From: Benincasa hispida
Taxonomy: Eukaryota > Streptophyta > Magnoliopsida > Cucurbitales > Cucurbitaceae
Length of the DNA: 64,000 nucleotides
Assembly: GCF_009727055.1 (NCBI RefSeq)
Contig: NC_052349.1
Span: 45,158,071-45,222,070 of the forward strand
Reading direction: 5' to 3'
Shown here: in pieces, positions 24,860-37,037 of the stretch
How the letters are laid out: every line of letters starts with the position of its first letter
Numbering within the stretch: position 1 is the first letter of the stretch
Notes under the pieces: model-generated
The model's database searches: none
What the model was told of the DNA's origin: nothing
What the model saw: the letters and a program-made list of their open reading frames with translations, nothing else
Made by a program: the position numbers and the translations under genes

Positions 24860-26079
24860 CTCCTCCACTGTGAAGAACTCGATGCTCGCCCAAATCTGTC
24901 GCAAAACAAAACCCACTGATGCTTCCCCACATAATGTGCTCCAATTCAAACATAATTCATGAATAGAAAAGCCTGCAACTAACTTGAATATTGAACACCA
25001 TAAGGAAGCTTTAATCCAAGCTAATTCAGAACTCTCAAACCATGAAGAAGACTTGTCTTAAAAAGACATGTTGGCTATGTTCAAACCATAAGTTTAAGCA
25101 AGAATCATGTTTGTTAAGTTGTGGAGAAAAACAAAAAAAATATTTGTATAAATAGACGCAGTGTTGTCTCTTATGTATTGTTATTTTGCGTCTATTGTGT
25201 GTTTCTTTACCTCTTTCATTTTAATAAGTTTGTTTATTCAAAAAAAAAAAAAAAAAACTATTATTGGTTACTTTGTTATCTTGTGTTGTGGTATTTAGAT
25301 TCTTGATTTTAACATTATTTTCTTTCTTCTCCCTTCAGTTGAGTAGTTTTTTACAGGTCAAGATGGTGTTATACAAATGATTCTTAATTTTGAAAGAGTG
25401 AGGTACGTGATTTGATTTTGACTTATTAATTAAAGGAGTTTATATTTATTTAAGACAAGTTTGTGTAAGTTCTTAAATTTCACATATTCTAATTTTGATT
25501 TAAATTTGTGTATGAGTAGGTGTTGTAATTAGTCACTTAAGACAGGATTTTTTATTTTTAGTGCAACTGATTGGCCTTAATATACTATCTTTGGTTGATA
25601 TTGTTACCCAAATATGTAGGAATTTGGTTACATCTTAGTTTGTTGGAAGTAATAAATATTTCTAGACTTCTTTGTAATAAAAGTTGTGAGAAGTTGTATG
25701 TTTATATATTTTTAGAACTTTGTATGAATGTTAATTAACGCATGGATTTGAAAATTTTCTTAGTAGACAATCTGTTTTAAAATGTGCATCAATCATCCCT
25801 ATGTGTTCAACCTATGCTTAGTAATTATACTCTTCCTTCCTTTGCTAATTTTCAAGTCGTAATTTTTTAAGGCAATGAAAGGGCTCTTATGGGACAATAT
25901 TAACAAAACAATTTTTCTGGAAGATTTTGGGATGAGAGGAATTCTACGATTTCCAATGGAAAAGAAAGATCCCTTAGAGATGTTCTTGATTTTTCCATCC
26001 ATTTTCAACACCCTTTTTTGGTGTAAAAGTCCAGAATTTGTTGATAATGGTTCTCGTGATTTCCTACTCTTAAGCTTGG

Positions 26080-26422
26080 TACAATATTCCAGTGGATGAT
26101 ACTATGAGAAAGGAAGTCATCACAAGATTGACAACAATTGTGGTTACGGATAAGTCGTTCTACACCAATTCAAACATGAGAGACTTTTAAAGCAGGTAAT
26201 AACATACAAATGCTCAAATTTCAGTTTAAAACATCTTTTAGAATATTTTGAATTATCACTTTCTTATTCTTTTGATAACAATTTCCTTTTCTTCTCTCTT
26301 GTTCTACACTATTTCTCTTCTCGCCTTCAATTATTTATTGCTCTATTTTTACCATGAGTATTATTTGTAGGTTCGTGACTATAGACAAGATTGGAATCTT
26401 TTTGGGAACCAATTTGATGCTA
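26080..26422 (+). pseudogene. Alpha-mannosidase (GH38)-like exon fragments
   Basis: Two exon-like pieces with consensus splice borders are seen. The first (26080-26195, donor GTAATA) reads YNIPVDDTMRKEV, then TDKSFYTNSNMRDF, then a stop. The second (26371-26422, acceptor TTTGTAG) reads VRDYRQDWNL. Plant lysosomal-type alpha-mannosidases carry closely matching blocks in the same order (roughly GPIPVDDG..GKEV, then KTFYTDSNGRDFxKRVRDYRxDW) in the domain after the catalytic one. A single missing base at the end of the first piece explains both the stop and the phase mismatch with the second. Only this short part of a protein of about 1,000 residues is present, between transposon ends, so it is a captured or retained fragment, not a gene. 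Confidence 0.6.
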
Positions 26423-27174
26423 ACTCACTTTTTATGTAGGTAGATGAAGATCAAAGATGGAAGCTCAATTCCATGATGCTATAATCCTCAAAACTTGATG
26501 AATTTTGTATTTTGTGAACCTTGTATGGTTGAAAATTACATTTGATATATTTTTTGTATTATTGGATAATTTTTTTAGTTTCTAATATAAATTGATTACT
26601 AAATTTCAATAATGAAAGGAAGTCATTGTATTTAATGCATACATTGTGAATTATTTCATATGTCTATTTAACTTAAAACAAATGTTTGTAATGTAAATGG
26701 ACATAATTTCAATGTTGTTTGTTATAACATAAGATTAAAGCTATATATATGATATAATAGCCTTAAAAAAAGGTTATCATATGTCAAATAACGCATTAAG
26801 AAAAAACTATTATATAATAAAGATAACATTGAGAGCAAGCTATTATATGTTAAAGATAGCTTTAATGACTAATGCTATTGAATGTTTTCATAGCCATGTA
26901 TACAAGCTATATCTTCATACTCTATTATAGCATCCATTATAACTCTGCAAAAAGGCTATAAAAAGTCCTAGACTTTTAATAACATGGGCTGTCAGGAGCT
27001 TCGAAAAATGCTATGAAAGGTCTTTTATAGTTTTTTTTTTGTTAACTATTGTATCCATTATTTCTTGTAGTAATTCATCGTAGAATTCATCACATAAATA
27101 AAGAATGAAAAATCCCACCATTAAACTATAAAAACGTTCTAAAAATCTGAAAAAATTTAGGCCAAAATCCCCCA

Positions 27175-27187
27175 CTCTGATACCAAT
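27175..27187 (-). other. Primer binding site (initiator tRNA-Met), copia copy 2
   Basis: Minus-strand ATTGGTATCAGAG follows the LTR end directly and contains TGGTATCAGAG without change. It identifies the neighbouring LTR as the 5' LTR of a minus-strand copia element and fits the gag-pol remnant at 16992-19730. Confidence 0.8.
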
Positions 27188-29074
27188 TGAAAGGAACCGA
27201 TTAAGGTTCGTGAGCAGAAGTAGAGATCGGATCCAAATCCTAAAAATTACAGAATTACGAATTTCACAGAAACATACAGCTATTATGTATTTAAAATTAA
27301 AATTACAGCACACTGAAATTTGAGAATTGGGGAAGAAAGCGAACTTACCCTTTAAGCCAAATTCCTTTGTGTAATTCCCTCGATCCACGACCACGAACGC
27401 TTCGATCTAGATCTTGATCTCTAAACCAAGACACCACCATTTGAGAACATTCTGTATTCTCTTGGGAATGAGAATATGTAGGAATTGTGGGCTCTACACA
27501 ATCTTGGAAAGAGGAAAGAGGATGAGAGGAGGAAGAATTTTTCCAGAAAACAATCTCACTGACTTTCAGAGAGATTAGGAAGTTGATGATCCAACTGAAC
27601 TGCTTGTTCTCTTCTCCACATATTGGATGAGAAAAAACAGGGGAGGGAGTTGTAACTCCCTCACCATTAATTCAATTCAATTCAATTTAATTAATATTAA
27701 TATATATATAATAACTACTTTATCATATATATATATAGATAGATAGATATATGTTATATCAAATATAACACACTACTTATATATTATAATGTATCGAATA
27801 CAATATAACCTATAATTTTTATTTTCTCTCATCATGACATGACATTTGATATAAATCATATTTATACTAAAGTCAATTATATGAATCTCGTACATATAGC
27901 TAATATTGAAATCATATTTAAATATTTAATTCCTCTTAAAATACTTTATATTGTAATGTATCTAATACATTATATTAATTATATCGCACGCATATAATTA
28001 ATTCCCTCATTTAATTTGAAAAATTCAAATTAATTCTCAATAATTCCCGTTGAGCTACAATGGGACCTTTGAACCTGTAGAATGAAGCTCCAATAGTACT
28101 TGGATAATTAATTAAACTTTTTAATTAAATTACCCAACTTTCATTAACTATCAGTCACTCCATTAAAGACTGATAGTTGCACCCTTCGCACTACAGATAT
28201 ATTTTCGTGTCCATTAGATATAACCAGTAAATAGTGCGATGACCCTTCACAAATTGCTTGTAAGTACAGCTAGGCCAAAATTACCATTTTGCCCTTGTAG
28301 TTACATCTAACTTCTTAAGTACTACTGATTCTTGTAATAAACAATAAGTCATAATCCAACTATGACCAAGTCTCTCTCGGGCCAGGAGAGGGTGTGGCCA
28401 CATTTTCAAGCCTTGGAATCAGCCCTTAAGGGAACAATTTATCTACTTACCCCGACATCAGGGAATGAGTGAATTTTGTCTTGTGTAGTTGTGTTCCCAA
28501 CTCCCCAATCAGACGAATTCCCAAAATGGTAGGCATATTGAGTTGACAATCTGGCCACTCTCACCCATACAAATCATAGGACCACCTTCATAGATACGAG
28601 TTCACAACTTATTTAGGATTCAAGTCATGTCACTATGGTCATCCTAGTGAAATGTAAGTCTCTACTATTAATGGTGTTATATAATGAGACTAATCATTTC
28701 ATGAGCCGGTCTCATACAAACTCTTTATATAGGATACCCCCGCTCACACGTCTCCATATGAATGATAAGGATCAGATCATTTGTAGCACTTTACAATACT
28801 TGTAACATCTACAAAGCGGGATGTACCCATAGTGTCACCAAGATAAGGTACTCAGCCTTATCTATGTACTATAGACTGTTTAGGTTATCATTTAAACATG
28901 ATCCACTCGTAGATCTCTACATACATGTTTAGGTTACATAAAATAACCTAGGATCTTAGTTTATTAAATTGAATGTATGCTCATAAAATAACAATTATTT
29001 TATTAATAACAATTTATTTATACAATATTTACAAACTACGAGAATACAAGAGATTTAGGACATCAATCCCAATA
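27188..29074 (-). mobile_element. LTR (5' LTR of copia copy 2)
   Basis: An LTR of 1.89 kb, with its minus-strand 3' end (CGGTTCCTTTCA) abutting the primer site and its 5' end TATTGGGATTGATGTC. It is homologous to the LTRs at 14966-16857, 20388-22327 and 32889-36746. The adjoining sequence at 29075 is part of another LTR in the opposite orientation, so no target duplication can be read on that side. The frame at 27011-27394 minus crosses the LTR border and is not a gene. Confidence 0.8.
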
Positions 29075-30417
29075 GAGAGGGGTTCAGTTTTAGTTGGACT
29101 ATAATTAATTGTTCATTAGAAGGATCATTAGTACTTAAGGAGTTAAATGTAACTACATGGGTAAAATGTAATTTTGACCCAATTGTACTTATGAGCAATT
29201 CATAAAGGGTCAATACACTGTTGATTGGTTATATCCAATGGACATAGAAATATATTTATAGTGTGAAGAGTGCAGCTGTCAATCTTCTTTAGGGAGTGAC
29301 CGATAGTTCATGAGTATTGATTAATTTGATGAAAGAGTTTAATCAATTAATTTTGTATCATTGGAGCTTCAATTTGTAGGTCATAAGGTCTTCTTATTAG
29401 ATCAATAAGGACTAATGAGAATCAAATTAATTTTGGTTTAATTTGAATCGGTTGAATTAATTAAAGAAATAATTATATAAAATACAATTAATGTATGTAT
29501 CAATGAGAAAGATAAGTATTTGAATATGATTCAAGTATTTATTATATGAATGTGACTCAAATAGAAACTATATGTTAAAATTAATGTGAATATAATTCAT
29601 ATTAAATCTATATAGTTTTATGAGAGAAATAAATATTTGAATATGATTTAAATATTAATTTTATGAATCATATAGAATTTATAGGTTAAAATTAATGTGG
29701 ATATGATTCATATTAATACTATGGGTTTTATGAGAATCATAAATTATAGGTTATATTATATGTGATATAATACAAACTATAGGTTAGAGGTTAGATGTGA
29801 TATAACCTATAGTTTAATATGCATATATATTAAAGTAGTTAATATATATTAAATTCAAAATTTGAATTTGAATTCAAATTAGTAACTCCCTTTTAGAGTT
29901 ATTCTCTCAAATTAATTAAAATGAAAAGGGAGTTATTTTGAGAGAAAAAATGTATGTGAAAAATTAGTTTTTCACATATACCATCATCTTCTTCATCCCC
30001 CTCCTTCTCCCTGTGATTTTGTGCTCTCTAAATAAAAAATCTCCCTTCACCAAAATTAATCCAAGCGAGCCCACAAAACTCCACCTTGATTCTCACCTTG
30101 AGAATAACGAGGAAGACATTGTGGTGGTGTCCTCTTTATTACTGTTGTGTTCGTGGTGGTGCCAAGTTCAGGAGATCAAGAGAAGCAGTGTTGTATTTGT
30201 ACTATGGAGAGGAAGCGAGAAGACAATGTTCTTCAAGGGTGAGTTTCTCTCGATCCCTTCTCCTCTCTATTAATTTTATGTGGAGAAACAAGCTTAGTTG
30301 TTTTGTTTATCACATGTTTCTGTCACTCTATATGTTTGATATTTTGTAAAACAAAATCGAACCACAATGGCAGTCAATTGCTTCCGCTTCAGGATATTCG
30401 AAATCCCTTCCCTTCCA
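29075..30417 (+). mobile_element. 5'-truncated LTR, head-to-head with the previous LTR
   Basis: Plus-strand sequence matching the second two-thirds of the same LTR family: the block ggttcagttttagttggact at 29081 corresponds to 21123 of the subfamily B solo LTR. It ends at about 30417 (CCCTTCCCTTCCA) directly inside the SMT2 pseudogene. The first part is missing exactly where the opposite LTR begins. Frames at 30013-30349 are shadows of the LTR's transcribed leader. Confidence 0.75.
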
Positions 30418-31150
30418 ATTCCTTTAGGAGCGATTCTCAAAGCAGCCAAAATCGTAACAAGGATATGATTTCTCTAGTACACAACTTGACCCATTCTCAA
30501 TCAGCCCCACCATGACAACGCCGGCAGCTTCACCATATCCTCTTCTTTCCAAACTTAAAATCCCACTTTCTTAGTTGCTTTCTCAACATCATTGTACGAT
30601 TTCACTCCTGACAAAGCATTCCCTCTTGTAATTTCTTCAATGGTCTTCACATTCTCTTGATTTGTAGTATTGTATTTGTCCTTCAAAACCCATTCCAATG
30701 ATACAGATAACAAACCCAGCTTCAGTACTCCATAAATTTCAGAGTATACATCTTCAAGCTTTGGCTCGTGACAAGTTTCTTCAATGGCGTAAGCGCCATT
30801 GAAAGTCTCATAAAAAGGGCATTTTTAAGATTTTTTTTGCAAACGACTTCATAGAGTGAGTCTAATCCAGCTTTTCTGTTTCGTAATATAGCGCATTGGA
30901 CTTGGTAATTGTTGTTTGTGATTCAAACCTCATTGGCTTTGGAATGGGCAATGATTGGCCGTATCAGACCACCGACGCCGCATCCGACATCGAGAATTCA
31001 ATTGTCAGGTTTGGCGTTAACTAGATCAACGACCATTTCTTTGCATTTGACAAGTTTCCTTTGGCGTTTGGTAGAGCTATTGGTGAAGAAGAACTGGCAA
31101 AGGTCGGTGGCGAGGAGAGTTTCAGTGAGGAATAAAGGGAGAGAATCCAT
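30418..31150 (-). pseudogene. SMT2: Sterol 24-C-methyltransferase 2 (SMT2) pseudogene
   Basis: SMT2 adds the second methyl group to the sterol side chain in the ER, using S-adenosylmethionine. Reading from 31150 down, the start MDSLPLFLT matches the usual MDSLTLFLT beginning. A jump of some 80 residues follows, then a stop, then LDVGCGVGG, the SAM-binding motif I. Further blocks are NNNYQVQ, then after a frame change AYAIEETCHEPKLEDVYSEI, then LEWVLKDKY, GNALSGVKSYND, KKVGF, a stop, and RNHILVTILAALRIAPKG. Order and spacing follow plant SMT2; Arabidopsis SMT2 lacks introns, and none is seen here. An LTR removes everything after about APKG. Internal deletion, two or more stops, a frameshift and the lost C-terminus make it dead. 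Confidence 0.85.
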
Positions 31151-31487
31151 TACTGTTTTGATCTTCTCTTTCCTCTTCCTCCTCAGGTCACCAATAAGCG
31201 AAACTTGGAATTTTAAAACAATTCAAAAGCTATCTCGTAAAAAAAAAAAATTATTTGTAAATATTTTAAAGAGGTGTTATAATTTTGGAAAATTTTTAAA
31301 AATAGAAAAAAAAAATACAAAGTATTTACATACTATGGCAAAAAATCATATCAACGGATATTTTAAAAAAAATTCCAAAACTACCATCGATTTCCTACTG
31401 CGATTTCCGTCATTCTTCTTCTGAGCTTCATTTTCATTCAATTCCAAAATAATTTTGTTCAATTCCATTCATCGCCTATTCAAATTC

Positions 31488-31597
31488 ATTTTCTTCTCTG
31501 ATTTCACTTCAGTTGATCATTTCATTGTCACCACACAACTCAATTTTCTTCTCTAATTTTAATTCAATTGATCATTTCATTGTCACCTCACAACTCA
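31488..31597 (+). repeat. 55-bp tandem duplication in MULE left part
   Basis: ATTTTCTTCTCT starts at 31488 and again at 31543; each copy continues through ttgatcatttcattgtcacc and 'acaactca' with a few differences. It lies in T/C-rich, leader-like sequence. Confidence 0.8.
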
Positions 31598-31757
31598 GAG
31601 GTTTTATTCTTCTTTGTTCATTTGATCGATCACACAGGTACCTCTTCTTCTCCTTCTTTCGTTGTCTTATAATGTTTCACATTGGGTTACCGAGTGAAGA
31701 ATAGTTATTCTTCTTCGAATTTCACAGTATTCTCTTCACTCCAATGCTTTATTTTGC

Positions 31758-31788
<31 letters not shown>

Positions 31789-32083
31789 CAGAGGACAATA
31801 ACTGTTCTTGAACCAATTCATAAATCAAACTATTGAACTTTTGCTCCACAATTCCAACAAGTTGTTGCATACAACACTACAAAGCTATTTTGGAAGCCAG
31901 TTAGTCAAAATTTTCAAATTAGTATAGGATCGGATCGAAAGGAGCTGATATAGACAAAGATAGTATCTTAAATAGATAGATATAGACGCCTATCTTTCCC
32001 TATCAGGAATAGATAAATATATAGAGATAGACGACTATCTTTGTCTATCAAGATAGACAAAGATAGAGCTCTATTTTTTATTG

Positions 32084-32888
32084 ATACACCATTTGTAATA
32101 GCTTATATGGTTGAAACATTGAATTCTTAAAATTTTGAACATGATCAACATCTTATTACTAAAAGTGCATAAATGATTGATGTCGTATTGTATTATTATT
32201 TGTCTATCTCAGATAGATAGAGATAGTGCTCTATCTCTGTCTATCTCAGATAGACAGATATAGACGTCTATCTTTGTCTATTCCCGATTGGCAAAGATAA
32301 GCGTCTATCTTTATCTATCTGAACTCTATCTCTGATTGATCTTCACTCTATTTATAATAGCTTATATGGCTGGAACATCATATTCTTGATCAACATGTTA
32401 TTCAACTGAAAGTGCATAAATAATTGATGATGTATTGTATTATTATTTGTCTATTTCAGATAGACAAAGATAATGCTCTATCTCTATCTATCTTAGATAG
32501 ATAGAGATAGAACTTTATCTATGTCTATCTCAAATAGACAAAGATAGACGTCTAGGGATGGACAAAGATATAACTCTATCTTTGATTGATTTTCACTCGA
32601 TTTATAATAGCTTATATGGTTGGTTCATTAGATTCTTAAAATTTTAAATACGATCAATATCTTATTCAATTGAAAGTGCATAAATGATTGATGATGTATT
32701 GTATTATTACTTGTCTATCTCAGATAGATAGAGATAGTGCTCTACATCTGTCTCTACATCTGTCTATCTCATATAGACAGATATAGACACCTATCTTTAT
32801 CTATCTATGATAGACAAAGATATAACTCTATTTTTTTCTATCATAGATAGATGCCTAATAGACAAAGATAGAACTCTATCTTTGATTG
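32084..32888. repeat. Diverged tandem array of about 250-bp units with TATC/GATA tracts
   Basis: The landmark 'attt(g/a)taatagcttatatgg' occurs at 32091, 32350 and 32600, and a fourth time at 36763 beyond the LTR insertion. Each unit continues through 'aaagtgcataaatgattgatg' into 'gtctatctcagatag' tracts that are partly self-complementary. Spacings are about 259, 250 and, after removing the LTR, 304 bases. Confidence 0.8.
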
Positions 32889-35800
32889 TGAAGGAACCTA
32901 TGAAGGTCCTTGAGCAGAACATGGGATCAAGCCCAAACTCAAAATTTACATAACATAAATTTTACAGCAAAAACATATAGGTTATGCATTTAAAAGATAA
33001 TTGCAAAATGTTTTAAAACAAAGATTATATAATAGAAAATGGGTTTGAGAAATCTTACCCTTGAAGAACCCTTCTTCACGAGATTCCTTCTCTGAATCTT
33101 ATCACGTAATATTGAACTATCTAACTGTCAATGAGGACACCACCACGAATATTACCTCTGTATTCTCTAGGAGAGAATCCATGAGTTTTGTGGGCTCTGG
33201 TTATTTTGGAAGAGAGAGATTTTTAGAAAAAATGAGAGGAAGTGATGAGATTCAGATTTTTCTCAAAACGTTTATGTGGATCTGTCCTTTTTTTTTTTAA
33301 TGCAATCACACAAGGAAGAAGAAGAACTGCTCTCTCTTACCCCACCATCACATTAGAGAGAAAAGAAGGGGAGGGAGTTAGAGTTAACTCCCTCCCAAAA
33401 TGAATTTTAAAATAAATTAAATTAACTTAATTTATTTTCATAAATAAATTTAATATATATTTATATGATAACTAGCTTATCATATAATATATATTGAACT
33501 ATATGTTATATCAAATATAACACATAACCTATAGTTTATATATTGTATCAAATACAATATAACCTATAATGTTTATTCTCTCACCAATGACATTTAATAT
33601 AAATCCTATTTATATTAAATTTAATTATGTGAATCAAATTTATATAGTAATATTTGAATCATATTCAAATATTTATTTCATCTTAAATAAATTTTATATT
33701 ATAACATATCAAATACATTATAGTAATTATATCATATATAATTAGATTAAATTAATTATATCACATATAAATAATTCCCTCAATTAATTTTAACAATTCA
33801 AATTAATCCAAAAATTGATTATCATTAATTCTCATTGAGTTATAGAGGGGACCTCATGGACCTGTAGCTTGAAGCTCCAATGGTACGTGAATAATTAATC
33901 AAACTTCTTTAATTAAAGTATTCATCATCTGTTAACTGTTGGTCATTCCACTAAAGACTGACAATTGTACTCTTCGCACTATAGATATATTTCTATGTCC
34001 ATTGGATATAACCAGTCAACAGTACAACGACCCATCATAGATTACTCGTAAGTACAGTTGGACCAAAATTACCGTTTTACCCCTGTAGTTACATCTATTT
34101 CCTTAAGTACCATTGATCCCTCTAGTGAACAATAAATCATAGTCCAACTATGATCAAACCTCTCTCGAATCAAGAGAATGTGTGATGCCACATTGTTTAA
34201 GCCTCGAAATTTGCCCTTAAGGGAGCAATATCTACTTACCCCGACGTTGGGGAAGGAGTGAAGTCCTTCTTATGTAGCTGTGTTCCCAGCTCCCCAATTA
34301 AACGAAACTCCAAAATGGTAAGATTGTTAAGTCGACAATTTAACCACTCTCACCCATAGAACGCCTTTTTAGGCAAGAGTTCACAACTCACTCATGATTC
34401 AGGTCATGTTACCTATAGTAATCCTGGTGAATGTACGTCTCTATTATGAACAATGTTATATAATGAGACTAAATTTTTTGTGGTCCGGTCTTATACAAAC
34501 TTCTTTATATAGAATATCTCTACTCACATGTCTCTACATGAATGATCAGATCAGATCATTTGTAGCACTTTACAACAATGTAGGATTGTATAAACAACAA
34601 CGGAAGCACAAGGATCATCTAAGCACTCAAATTCATCAATTTTGGCAAAATATAAAGCATGTTTTTGCATAAACAAGTGGGATTCAAGACATACCTCTTG
34701 TAGAACTTCTTCAAAGCTCCTTATCCAGCTGATATCTTCTCCATATCTTGTTGCATACCACCTCAAGATCTTCCCCACTATTCTCTTGATGCTCTAGATT
34801 GAGTTGTGGAACTCAAAACAAGCTTGAATTAAGGGATGAAGGAGAAAAGCTCACTGCAGCAACCTTGTTGAAGAACCCTTTCTTCAACCCGAATTTTCTC
34901 TAAAATTCACTATAGATTGCATGCCCGATTTTCACTCCAATCTCTTCATTATATTGCAGATTAACATGCAAAGAGAAGAGCTGCATGAGCTGCAGCTCAT
35001 GCTTGGAGAAGATAAGGCCAAGATATTGCTTCATGTATGATCTACTTAGGTGATCGATAATGGAAAACCCTTTTTTTCCATTTTGTGTATTTTTGGTTTT
35101 TACTTTTCCAATTTTATCTAAAATAAAAATTCGATTTTATAAAATCTATTTTGATTTTAAAAAATGAAAAAAATGAATTAATTTCATAATTTAATTATTA
35201 AATAAAACTTAATTAATTTAATATTAAATATTAAATTAATTTTAACACATATCCATCTTTATATATTTAAATCATATTTAAATATATAGGTTCTCCTGTT
35301 TTGTTTAATTCTAAAATTAAACATATAATTATATCTCATATAATTACTAGTTCCCTTAATTCTAATTTGAATGATTCAAATTAACTTATCACGTTATTCT
35401 AGAGCTAGTCCGTTAAAGCTAGTAGGGGGACCTCGCGAACTTACAGATCATGGGCTCCAACGATCCGAGATTAATTGGCTAAACTCATTAGACGAAATTA
35501 ATCTCCATTCGTTAACTAATGAGTCGCTCCACTAAATCTCATAGTTGCACTCCTCTCATTGTAGATATATTATGTCCACATGATTTAACTATAATCAGTA
35601 AGTCGACCCTTTACAGGTTGTTCATAATAACAATTGGGTCAAATATCTGTTTTACCCCCGAGATTACGTCTTATTCCTCAAGTCACTACTGATCCTCTAA
35701 TGAACAACTAGTTTGTGATCCAATCATTAAACCAAACTCTCTCAGCCCAGTGAGAGGGTGGGGCCCCTTGTTCAAGACCTGGATTCAGTACTTGAGAGAA

Positions 35801-36746
35801 CAACCTTTCTCCTATCCTTAAATCGGGTAGGCGTGAACTCCGTCTTGCACCCTATGTCCCCAGCTATCTATTTGGTCTTACCCTTGAAATGGGAATCTTA
35901 TTGAGCCAGCGCTGTTGAACTAACCCTCAACCATGCAAATCTAAGGGCAATCCCGAATAAACAAGAGTTTATAGTTAGCTCAAGATTAAGATCGAGTCAC
36001 CTAGGTCATCTGGGTGAAAAATTCAGTCTTATATAGTAAACAACGTTATAAAGTAAGAGTGACTTATTTCTTGGTCCTGATCTTATGCAAACTCATTGCA
36101 TAGGATGCCCTCACTCCTCATGTCATTACATGTACGAATTAGGATCACATCGTATGTAGTACTTTACAACTCTTTGTAATAACTATAGAGTAGGCCGCAT
36201 CCAATGGTGTTATCAGAATAAGGTACCCAACTTTATTCATGTACTATAGATCATTTTGACTATTTACTCGAACCTGATCCACTCTTATGTCTCCACATAA
36301 AGTTCAAGTACTCATACAATAGTCATGGGTCTTAGTTTATTGGATTTAGACTTTCGTACAATTTATAAAATCAATAACAAGTATATTGATTATAGAAAAT
36401 GTTTATCATTTTATAAACTGCGAGTTTTTAGGACATAAAACCCAACAAACAATTGTAACATCTGCAAAGTGGGTCATACTCGTAATGTTACAAGGATAAG
36501 GTATCCAACCTTATCCATCTACTACAGACTATTTAGGTTATCACTTAAAACATGTTCCACCTGTATGTCTCTACATACATGTTTAAGCTACAAGATAACT
36601 TTGGATATTAGTTTATTGTTCGTGGTTAATGCAACTCAAATTGAAATAAAACATCATATATTTTATTAAATAAATAAGATGTTTGGTTTGTACAATACAA
36701 TTACAAACTATAGGACTCTACGAGATTTAAGGCATTAACCCCAACA
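32889..36746 (-). mobile_element. LTR inserted in the MULE, itself split by a solo LTR
   Basis: Outer LTR parts lie at 32889-34578 and 36448-36746. Its ends on the plus strand are TGAAGGAACC and ACCCCAACA, giving the TG...CA form, with flanks gattg (32884-32888) and gatta (36747-36751), a target duplication with one mismatch. It belongs to the same family as 20388-22327 and is a solo LTR. Joining the flanks restores the MULE array. Confidence 0.8.
34579..36447 (-). mobile_element. Solo LTR, subfamily A copy 2, nested in an LTR
   Basis: A 1.87-kb unit reads TGTAGGATTGTATAAAC at its plus-strand left end and AAAACCCAACA at its right end. The flanks are AACAA (34574-34578) and AACAA (36448-36452), a perfect 5-bp target duplication. 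It is the inverse of the solo LTR at 9955-11808; sample stretches agree at roughly nine of ten positions. Removing it restores 'ctttacaacaattgtaacatc', which matches the related LTR near 28790. Confidence 0.9.
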
Positions 36747-37037
36747 GATTAATCTTCACTCCATTTATAATAGCTTATATGGTTGGAACACTAGATAGAC
36801 AGAGATAGACATAGATAGTGTCTATCACTATGCATATCTATAGTGATAGACAGAGATAGAACTCTATACTGATAGAGTTTTATCTTTGTCTATCACTTAT
36901 AGGCAAAGATATAATTCTCTTTTTATCTATCACTGTTAGATATTTTAATTATAAGTTTCTAACAAAATCTTAATGATAGAGTTTCATTATAAGTTTCTCA
37001 TATAATCCCTTTTTTTTTTTTAATTTTGTAGAATACC

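Larger units (their letters stand above)
23951..27069. mobile_element. Composite insertion with CACTA-like right end and captured exons
   Basis: This block interrupts the leader of copia copy 2. Its right border reads TATTTCTTGTAGTA; in reverse, TACTACAAGAAATA resembles the CACTACAAGAAAT terminus of CACTA elements with the first two bases changed. The last 350 bases are full of short motifs (gctat/atagc, aaaaaggctat) in both orientations, as expected of subterminal repeats. Inside lie a small copia LTR with primer site (24396-24545), a 17-bp tandem repeat, and alpha-mannosidase-like exons. I could not find a matching left terminus; the border near 23950 is placed where copia leader similarity fades. 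Confidence 0.4.

Noticed and set aside
30909..31424. 171-residue plus-strand frame
   Set aside because: Its first half is the antisense of the SMT2 pseudogene and its second half is A-rich low-complexity sequence.
31757..31786. Poly-A run as the tail of a LINE or retrocopy
   Set aside because: No reverse transcriptase, upstream gene body or flanking duplication accompanies it; it is better seen as a simple repeat in the MULE left part.
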